Below, in pieces: positions 18,669-27,702 of a stretch of 64,000 nucleotides of DNA (position 1 is its first letter; the number at the start of each line of letters is the position of its first letter). The stretch is taken from positions 2,542,001 through 2,606,000 of the forward strand of contig OZ245872.1 of assembly GCA_965229345.1 (NCBI GenBank). Direction: 5' to 3'. This DNA comes from PBB1 sp965229345 (GTDB lineage Bacteria; Pseudomonadota; Gammaproteobacteria; Burkholderiales; Burkholderiaceae_C). The notes below the pieces were generated by a model, which was given only the letters and a program-made list of their open reading frames with translations, was not told where the DNA came from and searched no databases. The translations under genes and the position numbers were made by a program.

Positions 18669-19676
18669 TCAGGACTGCACCGGCACCAGAAAATCGCGGC
18701 TGATGCCCACGCCCAGCGTGCCCACCCGCTCGAGAAACTGCGTCAGGTACGCATGCAGCCCCGTCTCCAGGATCTCGTCGATGCGCCCGTACTGCAGATC
18801 GGCCCGCAACCGGCCGGCCCGGCGCAGTGTTTCGCTGGACTGCTCGTTGGCGATCATCGTCAGGTTCGACAGCACCTCCTGCGTGCAGGCGGCCAGCGAG
18901 CGCGGCATGTCCGGCCGCAGGATCAGCAACTCGGCCACCTTCTCGGGCCGGATCACGTTGCGATAGACCTTGCGATAGACCTCGAAGCCCGAGACCGACC
19001 GAAGGATCGCCGACCAGTGATAGAAGTCGTATTCGACATCTCGGCCGCTGACCGGCGCGTCGCCTTGCGACTGGCTCTGCGCCGAGCTCATGCCGTCTGC
19101 GCCGCCGAAGAACTCGCTCTCGACCGCGTGGAACTTCACATCGAGCAGCCGCGCGGTGTTGTCGGCCCGCTCCAGGAAGCTGCCGATGCGCAGGAAATGG
19201 AAGGCATCGTCCTGCAGCATCGTGCCCACCGTCACACCACGTGACAGGTGCGAGCGGAACTTGACCCATTCGAAGGCCGCGCCCGGGTCCTTCAGGAACG
19301 CCCCGTCGGTGACCATGCGCTGAAACTCGAGCCAGGTCTGGTTCTGCGTTTCCCAGACCTCGGTGGTGAGCGTGCCGCGCACGGCGCGGGCGTTCTCACG
19401 GGCGGCCATCAGACAACTGCGGATGCTCGACCCGTTCTGCGGGTCGCTCACCATGTACTCCATGACGTTGCGGGCGGTCACGGCGCCATAGCGGGACGCA
19501 AAGTCGCCGCTCAGTTCGGAGATGCTGAGCAGGCCCTTCCAGCCCTGCTCGGCCGCATCGGCCGATTGCGGCAGCAGCGAGGTCTGGTAGTTGACATCGA
19601 GCATGCGCGCGGTGTTCTCGGCGCGCTCCATGTAGCGCGCCATCCAGAAAAGGTGATCAGCAGTCCTAGACAGCAT
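18669..19676 (-). CDS. alpha-E domain protein
   Basis: All-helical protein of 335 residues (COG2307/DUF403). It begins MLSRTADHLFWMARYMERAE, the family's hallmark, and has a second copy-like motif LRIGSFLERADNTARLLDVKFHA in the middle, consistent with internal duplication of the helical unit. The ATG at 19676 has GGAGAG 6 bases before it; a longer in-frame start at 19715 lacks this. It is a stand-alone version of the C-terminal half of the fusion at 12578-15082. Its function is unknown; published genomic analysis links it to ATP-grasp amidoligases and transglutaminases. Confidence 0.9.
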   Translation of the reverse strand: MLSRTADHLFWMARYMERAENTARMLDVNYQTSLLPQSADAAEQGWKGLLSISELSGDFASRYGAVTARNVMEYMVSDPQNGSSIRSCLMAARENARAVRGTLTTEVWETQNQTWLEFQRMVTDGAFLKDPGAAFEWVKFRSHLSRGVTVGTMLQDDAFHFLRIGSFLERADNTARLLDVKFHAVESEFFGGADGMSSAQSQSQGDAPVSGRDVEYDFYHWSAILRSVSGFEVYRKVYRNVIRPEKVAELLILRPDMPRSLAACTQEVLSNLTMIANEQSSETLRRAGRLRADLQYGRIDEILETGLHAYLTQFLERVGTLGVGISRDFLVPVQS

Positions 19677-19701
19677 GTGATCTCTCCAAACAGATAAGAC
19701 T

Positions 19702-19814
19702 CCCCGACGGGGCAAGCGCAGCGACGCCGCCCATCAAGCAACGCCCGCGGAACCGGCTTTGCCGGGCCGCAGGGTGGCGCCCCTCGGGGGCAGGAGCGAA
19801 GCGACTGGGGGGCC
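19702..19814. repeat. cluster of small palindromes between ATP-grasp and alpha-E genes
   Basis: Three palindromes follow one another: CCCCG-A-CGGGG (19702-19712), CCGGC-TTT-GCCGG (19753-19765) and GCCCC-TC-GGGGG (19779-19790), followed by AGGAGCGAAGCGACTGGGGGG. The last part shares GACTGGGGGGC with the reverse complement of sequence near 33202-33215. This looks like a dispersed intergenic palindromic element rather than a rho-independent terminator, because there is no T-run. Confidence 0.5.
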
Positions 19815-21251
19815 TCATGCTTCCAGTACCCAGGTGTCCTTGGTGCCGCCACCCTGGGACGAATTGACGACCAGCGAACCTTCTTTCAGCGCCACACGCG
19901 TCAGACCGCCGGGCACCATCTGCACCGTCTTGCCGCTGAGCACGAAGGGCCGCAGATCGATGTGGCGCGGCGCGATGCCGGACTCGACAAAGGTCGGGCA
20001 GGTCGACAAGGCCAGCGTCGGCTGCGCGATGTAGCCCGAGGGGTTGGCTTCGAGCACCGCACGGAATTCAGCAATCTCGGCCTTGGTGGAGGCCGGGCCG
20101 ACCAGCATGCCGTAGCCACCCGCGCCGTGCACTTCCTTGACCACCAGTTCGGGCAGGTGATCGAGCACGTACTTCAGATCGCCCGGCTCCCGACACAGGT
20201 AGGTGGGCACGTTGTTCAGGATGGGCTTCTCGCCGAGGTAGAACTCGATCATCTTCGGCACGTAGGGGTAGATCGACTTGTCGTCGGCCACGCCGGTGCC
20301 GATTGCGTTCGACAAGGTGACGTTGCCCGCCCGGTAAGCGCCCAGCAGGCCGGCGCACCCGAGTGTCGAATCGGGGCGGAACACCGTCGGATCGAGGAAA
20401 TCGTCGTCGAGCCGGCGGTAGATCACGTCGACCCGCTTCGGCCCTTGCGTGGTGCGCATGTAGACGAAGTTGTCCTTGACGAACAGGTCCTGACCCTCGA
20501 CCAGTTCGACCCCCATCTGCTGCGCCAGGAAGGCGTGCTCGAAGTAGGCGCTGTTGTACATGCCGGGGGTGAGCACCACGACGGTCGGCTCATTCACCGA
20601 CGCTGGCGCCACCGCACGCAGGGTTTCGAGCAGCATGTCGGGGTAGTGCGCCACCGGCTCGACGCGGTGCTGGCTGAACAGCTCGGGGAACAGCCGCATC
20701 ATCATCTTGCGGTTTTCGAGCATGTAGCTCACGCCGCTGGGCACACGCAGGTTGTCCTCCAGCACGTAGTAGCTGCCGGTGCCATCGGCATTGCCGGCAC
20801 GCACGATGTCGATGCCGGCGATGTGCGAGTAGACCCCGCAAGGCACATCGACGCCCATCATCTCGGGCCGGAACTGCGCGTTCTTGAAGATCTGGTCGCC
20901 AGGGACGATGCCCGCCTTGATGATCTCCTGGTCGTGATAGACGTCGTGGATGAACCGGTTCAGCGCCACCACGCGCTGACGCAGGCCTTTTTCCATCTCG
21001 ATCCACTCGTGCGACGGAATCACCCGGGGTATCAGGTCGAACGGGATCAGCCGCTCGGTGCCGGAGCCGTCCTCGTCTTTCGCGCCGTACACCGCGAAGG
21101 TGATGCCGACGCGGCGGAAGATCATTTCCGCCTCTTCACGGCGCGACTTCATCACGTCGCCAGGTTGTTGCGCCAACCACTGTTCGTAGCCGCGGTAATG
21201 CTCCCGCACCTGGGTGCTGGTGGCCTGCATCTCGTCAAAACTTGATCTCAT
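19815..21251 (-). CDS. circularly permuted type 2 ATP-grasp protein
   Basis: Predicted amidoligase of 478 residues (COG2308). Visible family motifs are the N-terminal RREEAEMIFRRVGITFAVYG, the loop YVLEDNLRVPSGVSYMLENR, VVVLTPGMYNSAYFEHAFLAQQMG, and the C-terminal SQGGGTKDTWVL. I prefer the ATG at 21251 because GAGGAG sits 8 bases before it; the ATG at 21257 and GTG at 21260 are too close to that site. First gene of the minus-strand cluster, followed by alpha-E, transglutaminase-DUF2126, ATP-grasp/alpha-E fusion and transglutaminase. Substrates are unknown. Confidence 0.92.
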   Translation of the reverse strand: MRSSFDEMQATSTQVREHYRGYEQWLAQQPGDVMKSRREEAEMIFRRVGITFAVYGAKDEDGSGTERLIPFDLIPRVIPSHEWIEMEKGLRQRVVALNRFIHDVYHDQEIIKAGIVPGDQIFKNAQFRPEMMGVDVPCGVYSHIAGIDIVRAGNADGTGSYYVLEDNLRVPSGVSYMLENRKMMMRLFPELFSQHRVEPVAHYPDMLLETLRAVAPASVNEPTVVVLTPGMYNSAYFEHAFLAQQMGVELVEGQDLFVKDNFVYMRTTQGPKRVDVIYRRLDDDFLDPTVFRPDSTLGCAGLLGAYRAGNVTLSNAIGTGVADDKSIYPYVPKMIEFYLGEKPILNNVPTYLCREPGDLKYVLDHLPELVVKEVHGAGGYGMLVGPASTKAEIAEFRAVLEANPSGYIAQPTLALSTCPTFVESGIAPRHIDLRPFVLSGKTVQMVPGGLTRVALKEGSLVVNSSQGGGTKDTWVLEA

Positions 21252-21367
21252 CGGCATCACTCCTCAAGACCAGGAAAGCAACATTCAGGCCATTCACGCC
21301 CCAAAACAGGGCGTCAGGTCGGTGCCCACGGTCCGAGGGCCCGCCCCGATCATGCACGCAGTGTGGG

Positions 21368-23914
21368 TCACGGCAGCGGATCCGGCCGCCAATGCCAGTA
21401 CCGGCGCGCCTCGGCGCGCTGGCAGAGGGCTGGCTGCGCGCCACGATCGACCCCACTGCGCCAGGTCCATGCGCCGCACGATGGGCTGTCGATGCGGGCG
21501 ATGTTGCGCTCGCGGTAGCGCGCCATCACCTCGCCGGCCGGGTGCCCGTAGCGGTTCAGATGGCCGGCCTGAAACACCGCGACCCGCGGTGCCACCACGT
21601 CCAGAAACGCCGCGGTCGACGAGGTCTTGCTGCCGTGGTGAGGCACGATCAGCACCGCACTGCGCAGGGCCTCCGGGCGCTCCCGCAGCAACCGGATTTC
21701 CTGCTCGCGTTCGATGTCGCCTGTCAGCAGCACACTGCTGTCGACCCCCGACGCGCCTTCCACCCGCAGCACGCACGACATCGCGTTCGAGCGCTGTGCC
21801 GATGCATAGTCGTCCGCCACCGGGTGCAGCACCTCGAAGCGCACGCCATCCCACTCCCAGCGCTGCCCCGCGACACAGCGGCGCGGCGCCACGCCCAGCA
21901 GCTGTGCCTGCTGGCGCAAGGCGTGAGCGTCCTCGATCGAACTCGTCAGCTCGGCGATCGGCAGGCTCTGCAACAGGCTCGATGCCCCACCCACGTGATC
22001 GCTGTCGCGGTGGCTCAGCATCAGGGCGTCGATGCGGTGATCGCCCCGCGCGCGCAGCAGCGGCAGCAGGACGCGCTGTCCGGCATCGACATCGGGCGCG
22101 TACTGCGGGCCGCTGTCGTAGACCAGCAGATGCCGGTGCGTTCGAACGAGCACCGCCGTGCCCTGCCCCACATCGACCGCCACCAGCTCGAACTGGCCAG
22201 GCGGCGGCAGTTGCTGGGGAGGCAGACACAGCGGCCAGGCCAGCGGCAGCGCGAGGGCCCGCAGACGCCAGGGCAGCGGCATCACCAGCAGCACCGCACC
22301 CAACAGGCCCGCCGCCTGCGCCCACCATGGCGCGACGCCCACCGACCACAGCACGCCGGGCGCACTGGCCAGCCAGCCCAGCCCGGTGGTGAGCAGCGAC
22401 ACAGCGGCCGCAGCCACGCTCCACAGCAACGGCACGAGGCACCCCAGCAGCGCCAGCGGTGTGATGACCAGCGTGACCAGCGGGATCGCGACCAGGTTGG
22501 CCACGAAGCCGATCAGCGACAGCTGCTGAAAGAACACCAGCGTCAGCGGCGCGAGGCCGAGCGTCGCCACCAGCTGGGTGCGCACGCCGCCGACGGCAGC
22601 GCCTCGCACCGTGGCGAGGGCACGCCGCCAGGCCGGCAACGATCCGGGTGCCAGGTCATCGGGGCCGCGCGGTGCGACCTCGGGCGGAGTCGCATCGGCC
22701 TGGCCCGACACCATCAACAGACCGACGGCGGCGAACGACAGCCAGAACCCGGGTTGCAGCAGGGCCCACGGATCGACCAGCGTCACCACGTTGGCTGCGA
22801 TCAGCAGCACCAGCGGCCAGGGCCAGCGCACACCGGCACTGCGCAGCAGCGTGACCGCCCCCAGCATCCACACCGTGCGTTGCGCCGGCACCCCCCAGCC
22901 CGAGAACACCGCGTAGGCCAGCGCCACCCCGAACCCGCCCCACAGCGCCGCAGTGGGCGCAGGCACCCACGCCATGGCCGACACGCTGCGCCGCCACCCG
23001 GCCCCGATGAGCACGCCAGCCAGCCAGCCGAACATCGTGACGTGAACCCCGCTGACCGACACCAGGTGCGAGATGCCACTGCGGCGAAACAGCTCCCAAT
23101 CGTCACGCTCGATCGCCGACTGATCGCCCACCGCCAGCGCCGTCAGCACACCGGCCACACGCGGCTCGGGCACCGCAGCATCGATCGCATCGCGCGCACG
23201 CTGGCGCAATCGCTCGACCGGGTGAGCGGCCGCGCGATCGATCAGCTGCGGCGCCGGCGCATCGCGCACCGAACCGGTGGCGCGCACACCTTCTTCGAAC
23301 CAGCGCAGCTCCTGGTCGACGCCGTGCGGGTTGGCCAGACCATGCGGGCGGCGCAGGCGAGCCGTGAAGCGCCAGCGCTGGCCGGCGCGCAACTCGAGCT
23401 GAGCGGCGGACAGCGTCGCATCGTCATCGAAGCCGTGGTACCAGCCCAAAGACACGACCGGCGGTACGGCAACCGCCTCCCCGCCAAGCATGGCCTGCTC
23501 GACCTCGAAGCGAAACCGCAGCCCGTTGGCCGTGCGCTGAGGCAGGCTGGCGACGACACCGGTGATCTGCAGCTCGCGGGCTTCGAGCGTCGCGGGCAGC
23601 GCGTCGGCCAGCCGTGCCGATGCGCGGCCGCCGGTGACGCCGTAGGCCAGCAGCGCCAGCCCGAACGCCGTGCCCAGTGCGACCCCGAACCCCAGCCCGA
23701 CGCCGGCCGCCGCCTGTCGCCGCCGGAAGATCGCCGACCACACGATCGTTATCACGACGAGCATCACCCCGAGGGCCATGCAGACGGCGTACACCGTCGC
23801 TGGCTGCAGCGCGGCCTCATGCAACTGAAATGCTGCACCGACAGGCCACGCGGCGGCCCCCATGGCGAGCCGCCAGCCGGTGTTCGCGGCATGGTCGGCA
23901 CGGGTGGCAGGCAT
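21368..23914 (-). CDS. comEC: ComEC/Rec2 DNA uptake channel protein
   Basis: Inner-membrane DNA translocation protein of 848 residues. The order is an N-terminal soluble DUF4131-like domain between membrane helices, the Competence domain (about residues 255-520, with the signature RSGISHLVSVSGVHVTMF) and a C-terminal metallo-beta-lactamase domain (VAVDVGQGTAVLV, then LSHRDSDHVGG as the HxxDxDHxGG-like metal motif). This suggests natural transformability or at least retention of the uptake channel; no other competence gene is in the window. The start ATG at 23914 has no strong ribosome binding site. It is divergent from the RidA-like gene. Confidence 0.93.
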   Translation of the reverse strand: MPATRADHAANTGWRLAMGAAAWPVGAAFQLHEAALQPATVYAVCMALGVMLVVITIVWSAIFRRRQAAAGVGLGFGVALGTAFGLALLAYGVTGGRASARLADALPATLEARELQITGVVASLPQRTANGLRFRFEVEQAMLGGEAVAVPPVVSLGWYHGFDDDATLSAAQLELRAGQRWRFTARLRRPHGLANPHGVDQELRWFEEGVRATGSVRDAPAPQLIDRAAAHPVERLRQRARDAIDAAVPEPRVAGVLTALAVGDQSAIERDDWELFRRSGISHLVSVSGVHVTMFGWLAGVLIGAGWRRSVSAMAWVPAPTAALWGGFGVALAYAVFSGWGVPAQRTVWMLGAVTLLRSAGVRWPWPLVLLIAANVVTLVDPWALLQPGFWLSFAAVGLLMVSGQADATPPEVAPRGPDDLAPGSLPAWRRALATVRGAAVGGVRTQLVATLGLAPLTLVFFQQLSLIGFVANLVAIPLVTLVITPLALLGCLVPLLWSVAAAAVSLLTTGLGWLASAPGVLWSVGVAPWWAQAAGLLGAVLLVMPLPWRLRALALPLAWPLCLPPQQLPPPGQFELVAVDVGQGTAVLVRTHRHLLVYDSGPQYAPDVDAGQRVLLPLLRARGDHRIDALMLSHRDSDHVGGASSLLQSLPIAELTSSIEDAHALRQQAQLLGVAPRRCVAGQRWEWDGVRFEVLHPVADDYASAQRSNAMSCVLRVEGASGVDSSVLLTGDIEREQEIRLLRERPEALRSAVLIVPHHGSKTSSTAAFLDVVAPRVAVFQAGHLNRYGHPAGEVMARYRERNIARIDSPSCGAWTWRSGVDRGAQPALCQRAEARRYWHWRPDPLP

Positions 23915-23965
23915 GCGCTGCAGTGTAGGATTTGCGGCTGATTTTCCGAGCCTTCGGCACCCCCC

Positions 23966-24433
23966 ATGTCTGCATCACCGTCCGTCTATGACCGCCTGAA
24001 AGACCTGGGCATCGCACTGCCTCCGCTGGCCGTTCCGGCGGCGGCCTACCTGCCGTTCGTGCGCAGCGGCAACCTGGTCTTCCTGTCGGGCCACATCGCC
24101 AAGCGTGACGGCAAGCCATGGGTCGGCCAGCTCGGCCTGGACATGGACACCGCCACCGGCCAGCAGGCTGCGCGTGCGGTGGCCATCGACCTGCTGGGCA
24201 CGCTGCACGCGGCCATCGGCGACCTGAACCGGGTGGAGCGCATCGTCAAGGTGATGAGCCTGGTCAACAGCACCGGCAGCTACACCGAGCAGCACCTGGT
24301 GACCAACGGCTGCTCGGAGCTGCTGGCCGCGGTGTTCGGCGACAAGGGCACGCATGCGCGCAGCGCCTTCGGTGTGGCGCAGATCCCGCTCGGCGCCTGC
24401 GTCGAGATCGAATTGATTGCGCAGGTCGCCTGA
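23966..24433 (+). CDS. RidA/YjgF-family protein
   Basis: Protein of 155 residues in the YjgF/YER057c/UK114 superfamily. RidA itself hydrolyses reactive enamine/imine intermediates, but this sequence is of the longer YjgH-like subgroup (AAYLPFVRSGNLVFLSGHIAKRDGKPWVGQLG, then RSAFGVAQIPLGACVEIELIAQV), in which the usual catalytic Arg is R113-like within HARSAFGV. The substrate is uncertain. Its TGA stop overlaps the dsbB ATG (TGATG), suggesting a two-gene operon. Confidence 0.88.
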   Translation: MSASPSVYDRLKDLGIALPPLAVPAAAYLPFVRSGNLVFLSGHIAKRDGKPWVGQLGLDMDTATGQQAARAVAIDLLGTLHAAIGDLNRVERIVKVMSLVNSTGSYTEQHLVTNGCSELLAAVFGDKGTHARSAFGVAQIPLGACVEIELIAQVA

Positions 24434-24918
24434 TGGCGGCCTCCCCACTGACAACGACGCGGCTGCTGCTGGCGATGGCCGTGCTGTGCGTCGCAGCGGT
24501 CGGCATCGCGCTGGTCTCGCAGCACGTGTTCGACATGCAGCCCTGCCCCTGGTGCATCCTGCAGCGCCTGATCTACCTGGCCATCGCCGCGCTGTGCCTG
24601 ATCGGTGCGGCTGTCTCGGCGGGGCTCGTCCGTCGGAGCATCGGTGGGCTGACGCTGCTGCTGGCGCTGTCGGGTGGCGCGTCGGCGCTGTACCAGGAGC
24701 TGGTCGCCTCGAAATCACAGTCGTGCAATCTGACCTTTGCCGACAAGGTCATCAGCGCACTGGGCCTCGACGGCGCCTTTCCGCCGCTGCTGCAGGTGAC
24801 CGCGAACTGCTCGGACGCCGCCGTGTCGGTGCTCGGTGTGTCGTATGCGTATTGGAGTCTGGCGCTGTTCGCCGCGATGGCGGCTGCGTCAATGCGCGTC
24901 GTGCTGCGCGCGCGCTAG
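24433..24918 (+). CDS. dsbB: disulfide bond formation protein B
   Basis: Inner-membrane quinone reductase of 161 residues that reoxidises periplasmic DsbA. Four membrane helices are apparent. The first periplasmic cysteine pair is C38-PW-C41 (MQPCPWCILQR), and the second pair is C98 and C126 (SQSCNLTF and TANCSDA), so both redox pairs are present. Length is close to E. coli DsbB (176). Coupled to the upstream RidA-like gene by a TGATG overlap. Confidence 0.95.
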   Translation: MAASPLTTTRLLLAMAVLCVAAVGIALVSQHVFDMQPCPWCILQRLIYLAIAALCLIGAAVSAGLVRRSIGGLTLLLALSGGASALYQELVASKSQSCNLTFADKVISALGLDGAFPPLLQVTANCSDAAVSVLGVSYAYWSLALFAAMAAASMRVVLRAR

Positions 24919-24957
24919 CGGGTACGGCGCCGGGCGGCATCGCCCTGGCGCTGCCAC

Positions 24958-25239
24958 TCACAACACGCCTTCTTCCAGGCGGTGCAGGTAATGGAATTCC
25001 GGCGCCTCGACGCCGGCCTGCTGGCGCAGGTCCACCAGCCGGGGCGATTCGAAGAATGCCCGCGCGTCGGCGATCGAGGTCCACTGAGAAAAGTGCACGA
25101 CCTTGTTGGCGTCGTTGTCGAATCGCAGCAGCTGATAGTGGCACTCGCCGGCTGCCTTGCGCATGGCGGCCGCCTGATCGAAGACCTGCTTCCAGGCGGC
25201 ATAGTCTTTGACGGCGTGGATGATGAGCACGTGATTCAT
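24958..25239 (-). CDS. antibiotic biosynthesis monooxygenase (ABM)-like small protein
   Basis: Protein of 93 residues with the dimeric ferredoxin-like alpha/beta-barrel pattern: MNHVLIIHAVKDYAAWKQVFDQA, a central VVHFSQWTSIADARAFFESP, and a C-terminal helix. ABM-domain proteins include heme-degrading and quinol monooxygenases, but many only bind small molecules, so the reaction is open. The start overlaps the stop of the PEP-mutase-like gene (ATGA), so the two are coupled. The pair is divergent from a LysR regulator. Confidence 0.7.
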   Translation of the reverse strand: MNHVLIIHAVKDYAAWKQVFDQAAAMRKAAGECHYQLLRFDNDANKVVHFSQWTSIADARAFFESPRLVDLRQQAGVEAPEFHYLHRLEEGVL

Positions 25240-26102
25240 GGGCCAGGGTCGTTGGGCTGGGGGCTCGGCGGCGCATCCTCACCGAACCACCGATTGAGGT
25301 CCCGTCCGCTCAATGCGGCCCGGGTGTAGACGGCCGTGCCGTGGTCACGCAATTCGGTGGCGGCGCGCATGAATTCTCCGTAGGCGGCGCGCGCGAGTGA
25401 TCCGCCCACGCTGACGCGACGCACACCCATCGCTGCCAAGGCCGCGACATCGAGTGTCAGCCCCGGCACGCCGAGCAGCACGTTCACCGGGCGATCCACT
25501 TCGCGCAGCAGCGTCGCGATGTCTTCGCGCCGGCTCAGCCCGGGCGCGTACAGCACATCCGCACCCGCTTCCTGGTAGGCCTGGAGGCGGCCGATGGTGT
25601 CGGCAAGATCGGGGCGCCCCACGACGTGGTTCTCGGCGCGGGCCGTCAGCATGAACGGAAAGGGCAACGACCTGGCCGCCTCGACCGCAGCACGGATGCG
25701 CTCGACAGCGTGCGCGCGCTCGTACAGCGGCGCCCCCGGATCGCCACTGGCATCCTCGATCGATCCACCGACCACCCCCGCCTCGGCAGCGAGAAGGATC
25801 GTCTGCGCGACGGCGCTCGGTGTGTCGCCGAAGCCGGCTTCCAGGTCGGCGCTGATCGGCAGGTCGGTCGCCGCACTCAGTGCGGCGAGATGCGCCATCA
25901 GCGCGTCGCGGGCCACTTGCTTGTCGGGCCGCCCGAGCGTGAGGGCCAGGCCCGCGCTGGTGGTGGCCAGCGCCTTGAACCCGAGACCCGCGAGCAGTCG
26001 TGCACTGCCGACATCCCACGGGTTCGGAATCACGAAACAGCCGTTGCCCTGGTGCAGCTGCTGGAAGCGCACCGCCTTCGCGGATTGAATGGAATTCGTC
26101 AT
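25236..26102 (-). CDS. isocitrate lyase / PEP mutase family protein
   Basis: Protein of 288 residues with the PEP mutase/ICL TIM-barrel pattern. Motifs include FVIPNPWDVGSARLLAGLGFKALATTS, LPISADLEAGFGDTP, VGGSIEDASGD and DVLYAPGL. The KKCGH signature of true isocitrate lyase is absent, and the substrate-loop of PEP mutase is not evident, so an oxaloacetate-decarboxylase, 2-methylisocitrate-lyase-like or C-C lyase function is possible. Start ATG 26102 is chosen over an upstream codon because of the natural N-terminus. Divergent from a LysR gene, which probably regulates it. Confidence 0.85.
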   Translation of the reverse strand: MTNSIQSAKAVRFQQLHQGNGCFVIPNPWDVGSARLLAGLGFKALATTSAGLALTLGRPDKQVARDALMAHLAALSAATDLPISADLEAGFGDTPSAVAQTILLAAEAGVVGGSIEDASGDPGAPLYERAHAVERIRAAVEAARSLPFPFMLTARAENHVVGRPDLADTIGRLQAYQEAGADVLYAPGLSRREDIATLLREVDRPVNVLLGVPGLTLDVAALAAMGVRRVSVGGSLARAAYGEFMRAATELRDHGTAVYTRAALSGRDLNRWFGEDAPPSPQPNDPGP

Positions 26103-26111
26103 GCCTGCATT

Positions 26112-26130
26112 ACAAGCGCATGCAGCTTGT
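26112..26130. promoter_or_regulatory. candidate LysR operator dyad
   Basis: Perfect inverted repeat ACAAGC-GCATGCA-GCTTGT lies in the 69-base gap between the divergent LysR and PEP-mutase-like genes. The T-N11-A style symmetry is typical of LysR-type sites near divergent promoters. Binding is inferred only from position and symmetry. Confidence 0.55.
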
Positions 26131-26171
26131 GATTCAATCAATTTGATTTCGCCTTCACATGCGTTTTGAGA

Positions 26172-27098
26172 ATGTCACTTCCGCTGGTTCGACTGTCTTC
26201 GCTGGACCTGGTACGCGGCTTCGTCGCGGTGGGCCGCCGCATGAGCATCACGCTGGCCGCGCAAGACCTGTGCATCACCCAGTCGGCCATGAGTCGGCAG
26301 GTCCATGCGCTGGAGTCGCAGCTGGGCGTCCCGCTGCTGGTGCGCGGGCACCGAAGCATCGCCTTCACCCCCGACGGCGAGCGCCTGTTTCGCAGCGCCA
26401 ACGGCGCCGTGCAGCAGTTGCAGGACGTGCTCGGCGAGATTCAGGTGCAGAAGCTGGCGCGGCCGGTAACGCTGAGCGCCAGCATCGGCGTCACCGGGCT
26501 GTGGCTGTTACCCCGGCTCAGTCGATTCCAGGCGCTGCATCCCGGCGTGGACCTGCGGGTCTCGGCCAACAACCGGGTGGCTGACCTGCGCCAGGACGGC
26601 ATCGATCTGGCGATCCGATACGCCACGCCGTCCGCTGTCCCCGAAGGCGCAGTCCGGCTGTTCGGCGAAACATTGATCCCCGTGGCCCATCCGTCCGTGG
26701 GTGTGAAGTCGATCGCCTCAGCCAAGGCCCTGGCGACGCTGTCACTGCTGGAGTTCGACGATCCGCAGCACCCTTGGCTGCAATGGGCCGACTGGCTGGC
26801 GACGATGGGGCTGTCTGCGGCCAAGCCCCGCGCGGTGCTGCGGTTCAATCAATACGACCAAGTGATCCAGGCCGCCCTGGCCGGCCACGGTGTGGCGCTC
26901 GGCCGGCTGGCACTGGTTCAGCCGCTGCTCGACGAGGGCCGACTGATTCGGCTGGCACCCGTCCCGCGCACCTCCGAGGTGACACATGCGTACTGGCTGC
27001 TGCGTGCCCACGAGCGGCCGCGCAAGGAAGTCAGCCAGGTGGCCGACTGGATCGAGCGCGAGGCCCGGCCGATTCAATCCGGTCCGCTGGCCGCGTGA
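26172..27098 (+). CDS. LysR-family transcriptional regulator
   Basis: DNA-binding regulator of 308 residues. The N-terminal winged helix-turn-helix is in LSSLDLVRGFVAVGRRMSIT-LAAQDLCITQSAMSRQVHALESQLG. The effector-binding domain follows, ending in an Arg-rich tail; VNNRVADLRQDGIDLAIRY is like GcvA-type members. The ATG at 26172 is chosen over the TTG at 26166. Neighbours suggest that it controls the divergent PEP-mutase-like / ABM gene pair, through the dyad at 26112-26130. Confidence 0.92.
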   Translation: MSLPLVRLSSLDLVRGFVAVGRRMSITLAAQDLCITQSAMSRQVHALESQLGVPLLVRGHRSIAFTPDGERLFRSANGAVQQLQDVLGEIQVQKLARPVTLSASIGVTGLWLLPRLSRFQALHPGVDLRVSANNRVADLRQDGIDLAIRYATPSAVPEGAVRLFGETLIPVAHPSVGVKSIASAKALATLSLLEFDDPQHPWLQWADWLATMGLSAAKPRAVLRFNQYDQVIQAALAGHGVALGRLALVQPLLDEGRLIRLAPVPRTSEVTHAYWLLRAHERPRKEVSQVADWIEREARPIQSGPLAA

Positions 27099-27700
27099 TC
27101 GAGCGCATCGTCCAGCCGGTCATCGCCCCAGAACATCTCGCCGCGCACCATGAACGTGGGCGCGCCGAAGATTCCCAGCGCTTGCGCCGACTCGGTCTGC
27201 TGGCGCAGCGCCAGCTTGTTGGCCTCTGACTGGGCTTCATCGAGGATCTGCTGCGCAGGCAGCCCGAGCTGTTGCAGCACCGCCCCCACCACCTCGGGTG
27301 AGTCGATGTCCTGGTCCTCGGCGAAATTGATCGTCATGATGCGGCGGCAGTAGGCGCCGATCCAGGGCTGCGCTGCACCGACCAGGGCCACCCGCGCGGG
27401 CAGCAGCGCACTGCGCGGAAAGGTGCTGGGCTGCTGCCAGGGCAAGCCGCGCTTGCGGCACAGGCGGGCCATGTCCTTCCAGACGTACGCCCCTTTGGCT
27501 TGCTGCAGCACGAACGGCGAGGTGTTCCAGCCGAAGCTGCGAAAGATCGGCCCCAGCAGGAAAGGCCGCCAGCAGATCGCCACCCCGCGCCTGGCAGCTT
27601 CGGCCTCGATGCGCATCACGCTCAGGTAGCTGTAATTGCTGGCGAATTCGAACCAGCATTCGATGCCAGCCGGCGTGGTACCTGCAGTCACTGGATTCAT
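27074..27700 (-). CDS. 2-hydroxychromene-2-carboxylate isomerase-like / DsbA-family protein
   Basis: Thioredoxin-fold protein of 208 residues of the HCCA isomerase (kappa GST-like) group. Diagnostic pieces are CWFEFASNYSYLSVMRIE (where an active-site serine/asparagine is expected near SNYSYL), WRPFLLGPIF, and ALGIFGAPTFMVRGEMFWGDDRLDDAL. HCCA isomerase acts in naphthalene degradation, but many homologues act on other glutathione conjugates or are unassigned. The 3' end overlaps the convergent LysR gene by 25 bases. Located 2 bases downstream of the CmcJ/NvfI-like gene, so likely one transcript. Confidence 0.88.
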   Translation of the reverse strand: MNPVTAGTTPAGIECWFEFASNYSYLSVMRIEAEAARRGVAICWRPFLLGPIFRSFGWNTSPFVLQQAKGAYVWKDMARLCRKRGLPWQQPSTFPRSALLPARVALVGAAQPWIGAYCRRIMTINFAEDQDIDSPEVVGAVLQQLGLPAQQILDEAQSEANKLALRQQTESAQALGIFGAPTFMVRGEMFWGDDRLDDALDHAASGPD

Positions 27701-27702
27701 GC

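Noticed and set aside
17073..19244. Long plus-strand frame opposite the DUF2126 and alpha-E genes
   Set aside because: Antisense shadow of two clearly coding genes; no motifs or ribosome binding site.
21242..23941. 899-codon plus-strand frame opposite comEC
   Set aside because: It mirrors comEC, with no recognisable domain.
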